This document shows, one piece after another, positions 5,382 through 8,265 of a DNA stretch of 8,265 nt. Under the pieces are notes generated by a model. That model worked only from the letters and a program-made list of their open reading frames with translations. It ran no database searches and had not been told where the DNA came from. A program made the position numbers and the translations under genes. The DNA is from TWA4 sp051879215 (GTDB lineage: Bacteria; Bacillota; Clostridia; Lachnospirales; Lachnospiraceae): positions 1 to 8,265 of the forward strand of contig JBJELP010000219.1 of assembly GCA_051879215.1 (NCBI GenBank), written 5' to 3'. The first letter of the stretch is position 1; every line of letters starts with the position of its first letter.

Positions 5382-5412
5382 ATTATACAAACCGGTTGTT
5401 ACAACCGGTCAA
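5382..5412 (-). promoter_or_regulatory. MerR-type promoter of the dehydrogenase operon (19-bp spacer)
   Basis: On the minus strand TTGACC (5412-5407, 5 of 6 consensus) and a perfect TATAAT (5387-5382) are separated by 19 bases, longer than the normal 17. MerR-family activators work on exactly such over-long spacers, untwisting them when induced. A perfect 9-1-9 palindrome fills most of the spacer. Transcription would begin near 5375 and read through the EFR1 remnant into the dehydrogenase. Confidence 0.75.
5391..5409. promoter_or_regulatory. MerR operator candidate 2 (main site)
   Basis: ACCGGTTGT-T-ACAACCGGT is a perfect 9-bp inverted repeat around one base, sitting between the -35 and -10 boxes of the minus-strand promoter and about 55 bases upstream of the merR start codon. 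The position and symmetry are those of a MerR-family binding site. Confidence 0.75.
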
Positions 5413-5464
5413 GAACTTTTTCATAATAAATTGTGAATTTTTTGTGACTGATGAGGAGAATTTT

Positions 5465-5866
5465 ATGTTATATACCATGATGCAGGTCTGCCGAGAAACC
5501 GATATGACCTATCAGACGCTCAAGTATTACTGTAATGAGGGTCTGATACCCAATGTAAAGCGTGACAGCAACAACCGCCGTGTCTTTGACGAGAGAGATG
5601 TAAAATGGATCAAAAATCTTTTGTGCTTAAAAAGATGCGGCATGAGCATCCAGGAAATGAAAGACTATCTTGAACTATGCCTGCAGGGAGAGTCCACCAT
5701 TCCAAAAAGGAAAGAAATGCTTTCCCAAAAGCAGGAGGCATTGCGGGTTTCTATCCAGGAATTGGAGGACAGCGTTGCCTACATTGACTGGAAACAAAAC
5801 TTCTATGACGAGGTGCTTTCCGGCAAGCGGCCTTATGTCAGTAATCTGATTCGAGCTCAGGAATAA
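5465..5866 (+). CDS. MerR-family regulator, AdhR/NmlR-like
   Basis: A 133-aa DNA-binding activator. The N-terminal winged helix has MQVCRETDMTYQTLKYYCNE with GLIPNVKRDSNNRRVFDERD after it (about residues 6-45), then a second helical motif, CGMSIQEMKDYLEL (58-71), and a C-terminal coiled-coil dimerisation helix (about 80-115). Length and the lack of a C-terminal metal-binding loop fit the NmlR/AdhR group. Cys54 in LLCLKRCGMS lies where AdhR and NmlR carry the cysteine that reacts with aldehydes or electrophiles (family knowledge; alignment by eye). Cys9, 23, 58 and 72 are additional. The ATG at 5465 has GAGGAG 6 bases upstream; an in-frame extension to 5357 would start within the operator region and is rejected. 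It diverges from the alcohol dehydrogenase operon, whose promoter carries the probable binding site, so carbonyl-responsive activation of that operon is the likely job. Confidence 0.92.
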   Translation: MLYTMMQVCRETDMTYQTLKYYCNEGLIPNVKRDSNNRRVFDERDVKWIKNLLCLKRCGMSIQEMKDYLELCLQGESTIPKRKEMLSQKQEALRVSIQELEDSVAYIDWKQNFYDEVLSGKRPYVSNLIRAQE

Positions 5867-5870
5867 TGAT

Positions 5871-5924
5871 CAGAAAACCGTGTATTCGATGCAGCCATGT
5901 GCAAAACGGATACACGGTTTTCTG
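5871..5924. terminator. Bidirectional intrinsic terminator between merR and popT
   Basis: A perfect 15-bp stem (CAGAAAACCGTGTAT at 5871-5885 and its complement at 5910-5924) encloses a 24-base loop. The stem base is AAAA on one side and TTTT on the other, so it can act in either direction. It starts 4 bases after the merR stop and ends 13 bases before the convergent popT stop. Confidence 0.8.
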
Positions 5925-5937
5925 TACAACGAAGCCC

Positions 5938-6831
5938 TTATTTTTCAGATCGAATCTGCTTTGCTGTAACTCGTTTTATCCATTCCAAACCACTGAGAAT
6001 TGTAATGCCAATCAGAAATGCAGCAACTCGAAAGGATGAAAAATCAAGGGGCAGTTTTGGCGTGTCAAGCGTTGTCGGCCCCATAAGGATTGCGTACAAT
6101 GATCCCAACATTAGGCCGAGTATCAGATAAATCATCTGTGAACGGAGTCTGCAAAGAGCCTTTTGGATGAACTTAGCGGCAAAAACAACGCCAATCACGA
6201 CACCCACAGCAATGGCCAGAATGCCTGGTAAATACTGCATATTTAAATGCAGTATTTCTTTGACCGCACCAATTAAAGGAACGTAGATGCCCAAAATTAA
6301 TAGCAGTGTGGAGCCGGAAATGCCAGGGAGCAGCATAGAAGAAATTGCAAGCAACCCGGAAATAATTAAATATCCATATTGCAAAACGCTCAGACTTTGG
6401 AAATTGATTCCACCGATTCCTGCAGAATTTGCCCGGAACGCAGTGAGCGAAATCACGAGAACTGCGCCAAGGAGGGTAAAAACCAGATTCTGATAGTTTC
6501 CTTTCAGATGGCTTCTTTCCTCATAAACAATGAAAGGGATTGCGGAGACGGTAAGCCCTAAAAACAGCGAACTCATAAAGTAAATATTCTTCTCAAAAAC
6601 ATGGGAAAGAATCAGAACGGAAGCACCCATTCCAAAGCCCCATCCAATGGCAAATTTTGCAAGGTAATGGACTGCATCTTTTCGTAAAGCCCTATCTTTT
6701 CCAAATAGTCTGTGCAGCGCATTCAGGAACTGCTCATAATATCCCATTATAAAGGCGATTGTCCCACCCGACACACCAGGTACACTGTCTGCCAGAGCCA
6801 TGGACAAGCCATGTATCATCGTCATAATCAT
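5938..6831 (-). CDS. popT: DUF368 membrane protein, PopT-like undecaprenyl-phosphate translocase
   Basis: A 297-aa polytopic membrane protein. DUF368 proteins (PopT) were shown to return undecaprenyl phosphate, the lipid carrier of peptidoglycan and other envelope polymers, across the cytoplasmic membrane. The sequence shows the family's two pseudo-symmetric signatures: ADSVPGVSGGTIAFIMGYYE near the start (VPGVSGGT at 18-25) and LLPGISGSTLLLILGIY (LPGISGST at 168-175), which fit re-entrant loops in an inverted repeat. Hydrophobic segments fill the rest, with a Lys/Arg-rich tail. The ATG at 6831 is chosen because AAGGAGG lies 8 bases upstream; the in-frame upstream start at 7008 would lie inside the terminator region and adds a non-family N-terminus. 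The gene is alone between terminators. The kinase-regulator pair upstream could relate to envelope stress, but the terminators between say it is not one operon. The symbol is used in the family sense. Confidence 0.9.
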   Translation of the reverse strand: MIMTMIHGLSMALADSVPGVSGGTIAFIMGYYEQFLNALHRLFGKDRALRKDAVHYLAKFAIGWGFGMGASVLILSHVFEKNIYFMSSLFLGLTVSAIPFIVYEERSHLKGNYQNLVFTLLGAVLVISLTAFRANSAGIGGINFQSLSVLQYGYLIISGLLAISSMLLPGISGSTLLLILGIYVPLIGAVKEILHLNMQYLPGILAIAVGVVIGVVFAAKFIQKALCRLRSQMIYLILGLMLGSLYAILMGPTTLDTPKLPLDFSSFRVAAFLIGITILSGLEWIKRVTAKQIRSEK

Positions 6832-6860
6832 AAAATCTGCCTCCTTAATTTGATGGAATG

Positions 6861-6891
6861 AGTATATTGCGAAGGCATAAACTGCTGTTAA
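6861..6891 (-). promoter_or_regulatory. Weak candidate popT promoter
   Basis: On the minus strand TTAACA (6891-6886) and TATACT (6866-6861) are 19 bases apart and lie upstream of the popT ribosome binding site (6846-6840). The -10 box is good but the spacing is long and no palindrome fills it. A promoter is expected here because tandem terminators precede it. Confidence 0.3.
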
Positions 6892-6906
6892 TCTAAAGTT
6901 AAACAG

Positions 6907-6928
6907 AAAATAAACTCCCATGTGGGAG
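6907..6928 (-). terminator. Second, weaker tandem terminator
   Basis: Stem CTCCC / GGGAG (6915-6919 with 6924-6928) around a 4-base loop is followed on the minus strand by TTTATTTT (6914-6907). It lies directly downstream of the stronger terminator and would catch read-through before popT. Confidence 0.5.
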
Positions 6929-6932
6929 CAAC

Positions 6933-6984
6933 AAAAAAATCCGCATTTCCATGGGGAATAACCCCAGAGGAAATACGGATTTTT
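6933..6984 (-). terminator. Intrinsic terminator of the two-component operon
   Basis: On the minus strand an outer stem of 12 bp with one G-U pair (6969-6980 with 6939-6950) and an inner CCCC/GGGG stem with loop TTATT lead into a run of seven T (6939-6933). It follows the response regulator by 36 bases and ends the kinase-regulator transcript. An opposite TTTTT at 6980-6984 could also stop plus-strand transcription. Confidence 0.88.
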
Positions 6985-7020
6985 GGGCAGAGCCGAACGC
7001 AAATACAATCCACATAATAC

Positions 7021-7707
7021 TCACCTCCTGAACCGATAGCCTGCACCCCAGACCGTTTCAATATAGCGTGGTTTGGCAGGGTCCTTCTCGAGCTTTTCCC
7101 GAAGGCGGTTGATATGCACAGCGACTGTTGCATTATCGCCCATGGCCTCCAATCCCCAAACCTTTTCATACAGTGTTTCTCGGTCAAAGACCATGTCAAC
7201 ATTCAGCATCAGGAACAGCAGAAGTTCATACTCCTTGTTTTTCAATTCGATCTCCCGGTCATCTACAAAAACCCGGTGTGTTCCTGTGTTGACGCGAATG
7301 CCGCCCAGCGAAATTTCCGAAGGAGCCTTCTTTGTTCCGGAAAGTCTCCTGTACTGTGCCAGATTTGCTTTCACTCTGGCAACCAGAACGCTGGGGGAAA
7401 ATGGCTTCTCTATGTAGTCGTCCGCTCCCAAACCGAGGCCGCGGATTTTATCTAAGTCCTCTTGTCGGGCAGTCACCATCAGAATGGGAATGTCAAGCTT
7501 TTCCCGCAGTCTGCGGCACACAGAAAAACCATCCATACCCGGCAGCATCAAATCCAGCAGAATCAGGTCAAACTCCCCGCTGAGTCCGCGATTCAGTCCG
7601 GTTACACCATCTGACGCTATTTCCACCGCAAAGTGGTCAATCTCCAAATAGTCCCGCTCGATTGCCGCAATCGCCTCATCATCTTCAATAATCAGAATTT
7701 TTTCCAT
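7021..7707 (-). CDS. OmpR/PhoB-family response regulator
   Basis: A 228-aa two-component regulator. The receiver domain (1-115) has the acidic pocket E8-D9-D10, phospho-acceptor Asp52 in LILLDLMLPGMDG, Thr79 in MVTA and Lys101 in EKPFSP. A winged-helix DNA-binding domain of the OmpR type fills 129-227: GIRVNTGTHRVFVDD, LKNKEYELLLFL, TVAVHINRLREKLE and a closing IETVWGAGYRF. The ATG at 7707 lies 23 bases inside the end of the kinase gene, with GAGGTG about 8 bases upstream, so the two are translationally coupled. Target genes are not evident; the two terminators after it separate it from popT. Its stop codon is part of a perfect Shine-Dalgarno for the 38-codon stub that follows. Confidence 0.95.
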   Translation of the reverse strand: MEKILIIEDDEAIAAIERDYLEIDHFAVEIASDGVTGLNRGLSGEFDLILLDLMLPGMDGFSVCRRLREKLDIPILMVTARQEDLDKIRGLGLGADDYIEKPFSPSVLVARVKANLAQYRRLSGTKKAPSEISLGGIRVNTGTHRVFVDDREIELKNKEYELLLFLMLNVDMVFDRETLYEKVWGLEAMGDNATVAVHINRLREKLEKDPAKPRYIETVWGAGYRFRR

Positions 7708-8265
7708 GTTCCATCACCTCGCCAGGGAAGTCAATGCGGATCTCCAGCCCGCTGGATGTGCAGGGCAGTGCCGTGATCGTTCCACCCATCCGCTGTATTA
7801 CCTTTGCCACAATCGCCAATCCAAGCCCACTGCCCTGATTGGGATTCTGTCTTGCCGGATCGCTGCGGTAGAACACCTCAAACAGATGGGGCAGAGCTTG
7901 CTGCGGTACGCCGGGGCCGTCATCTGCAAAGGATAACCGGCAGCCATTTTCCATCCGCCACAATGAAATTTGAATGTTTCCCTGTTCCTTGTTTTTATAT
8001 TTGAGACTGTTTTCCAGGATATTTGTAACAATACGCTGCAGCTGCACCGGGTCGGCATACATCGTTACCGGTTCCAGTTCCATAGCAATAAAAAGTCCCT
8101 TTCGCCGATATTCTTCCTGCATGGAAGAAACGATATCCATGATTGTTTCATCCAAACGCAGCTCGCAGAGTTTTTCCGGGAATTCGCCCAGCTCCATTTT
8201 TGAGAACAGAAAGAGCTGAGAAACAATGTGTTCCAAATCCTCGGCTTTGGTTTTAATGGTTTCCA
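7685..8265 (-). CDS. Sensor histidine kinase (partial, C-terminal 192 residues)
   Basis: The gene enters from the right edge; an ORF beginning at 8236 is only an internal TTG codon, since the frame stays open to 8265. The first visible stretch (ETIKTKAEDLEHIVSQLFLFSK...) is the second helix of the HisKA dimerisation domain, so the phospho-accepting His lies just outside. The ATPase domain has N-box NILENSLKY (81-89), G1 box DDGPGV (114-119), F-box LFEVFYR (127-133) and G2 box GSGLGLAI (144-151). It should sense an unknown signal at the membrane and phosphorylate the following regulator. The kinase precedes the regulator, the reverse of the common regulator-first order, and the two overlap by 23 bases. 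Confidence 0.93.
   Translation of the reverse strand, partial: ETIKTKAEDLEHIVSQLFLFSKMELGEFPEKLCELRLDETIMDIVSSMQEEYRRKGLFIAMELEPVTMYADPVQLQRIVTNILENSLKYKNKEQGNIQISLWRMENGCRLSFADDGPGVPQQALPHLFEVFYRSDPARQNPNQGSGLGLAIVAKVIQRMGGTITALPCTSSGLEIRIDFPGEVMEHGKNSDY

Larger units (their letters stand above)
6899..7015 (-). pseudogene. 38-codon ORF, likely stub of an EamA-family transporter
   Basis: The response regulator's last codons form AGGAGGTGA (7029-7021), a full match to the 16S tail, and an ATG follows 5 bases after that stop. The reading frame begins MWIVFAFGSA, which matches the usual start of small EamA/DMT transporters (MxWIVFAxGSAFFAG...), then turns into the terminator stem and ends at TAA 6899 after 38 residues. 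It has no transmembrane continuation of the family. The likely history is a transporter gene once coupled to the regulator and deleted after about 10 codons. The alternative is a small hydrophobic peptide or simply a chance ORF; the strong translation signal favours a former gene. Confidence 0.45.

Noticed and set aside
5357..5464. Longer MerR start at 5357
   Set aside because: The extension is translated operator and leader sequence; ATG 5465 has a proper ribosome binding site and gives the standard MerR start.
6832..7008. N-terminal extension of the DUF368 protein from an upstream start
   Set aside because: It would begin inside the terminator region and adds non-family residues, while ATG 6831 has AAGGAGG at good spacing and starts the family's usual N-terminus.
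1..8265. CRISPR arrays, tRNA or rRNA genes, insertion sequences, phage or defence genes
   Set aside because: No regularly spaced repeats, no tRNA cloverleaf that I could find, no transposase or phage motifs; the window is ordinary metabolic and regulatory chromosome with decayed genes.

Overview
The window looks like a piece of a Clostridia chromosome, most likely from an anaerobic gut Firmicute of the Lachnospiraceae type. The grounds are AGGAGG-type ribosome binding sites, moderate GC, U-tract intrinsic terminators, and a gene set typical of such genomes: YqhD/BdhA-type alcohol dehydrogenases, a small cupin, EFR1, flavodoxin and RibD-like remnants, a DUF368 membrane protein and an OmpR-type two-component pair. 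All intact genes lie on the minus strand except one MerR regulator. There are no RNA genes, CRISPR arrays, IS elements or phage genes that I can see.

Layout from right to left, in the direction of minus-strand transcription. (a) 8265-7021: the 3' part of a sensor histidine kinase overlaps an OmpR/PhoB response regulator. A perfect Shine-Dalgarno in the regulator's last codons then opens a 38-codon ORF that looks like the first ~10 codons of an EamA-type transporter; it runs into two tandem terminators. (b) 6831-5938: popT-like DUF368 gene, an undecaprenyl-phosphate translocase candidate. A bidirectional terminator separates it from the convergent merR gene. (c) 5866-3972: merR (plus strand) diverges from a second-copy Fe-alcohol dehydrogenase. 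Between them lies a textbook MerR-type promoter (19-bp spacer over a perfect palindrome) and an internally deleted EFR1-type flavodoxin/ferredoxin gene. (d) 3964-3488: gene graveyard holding the N-terminal start of a RibD/DHFR-like reductase directly after the dehydrogenase stop, and the C-terminal end of a flavodoxin carrying an in-frame stop. (e) 3400-2086: cupin and LysR genes, overlapping and probably co-transcribed, ending at a strong hairpin terminator. (f) 1987-1: a lipoprotein alpha/beta hydrolase followed by another Fe-alcohol dehydrogenase that leaves the window.

The central theme is redox and carbonyl handling. Two diverged paralogous NADPH-type alcohol/aldehyde reductases sit in two neighbouring transcription units, one apparently under an AdhR/NmlR-like MerR sensor and the other near a LysR/cupin unit. 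The MerR-controlled operon seems once to have encoded EFR1, alcohol dehydrogenase, RibD-like reductase and possibly a flavodoxin, but only the dehydrogenase is intact. The most notable result is this series of remnants at gene boundaries (EFR1, RibD-like, flavodoxin, EamA). All of them are too short for ordinary ORF callers. All family assignments come from reading motifs by eye; no search was run.
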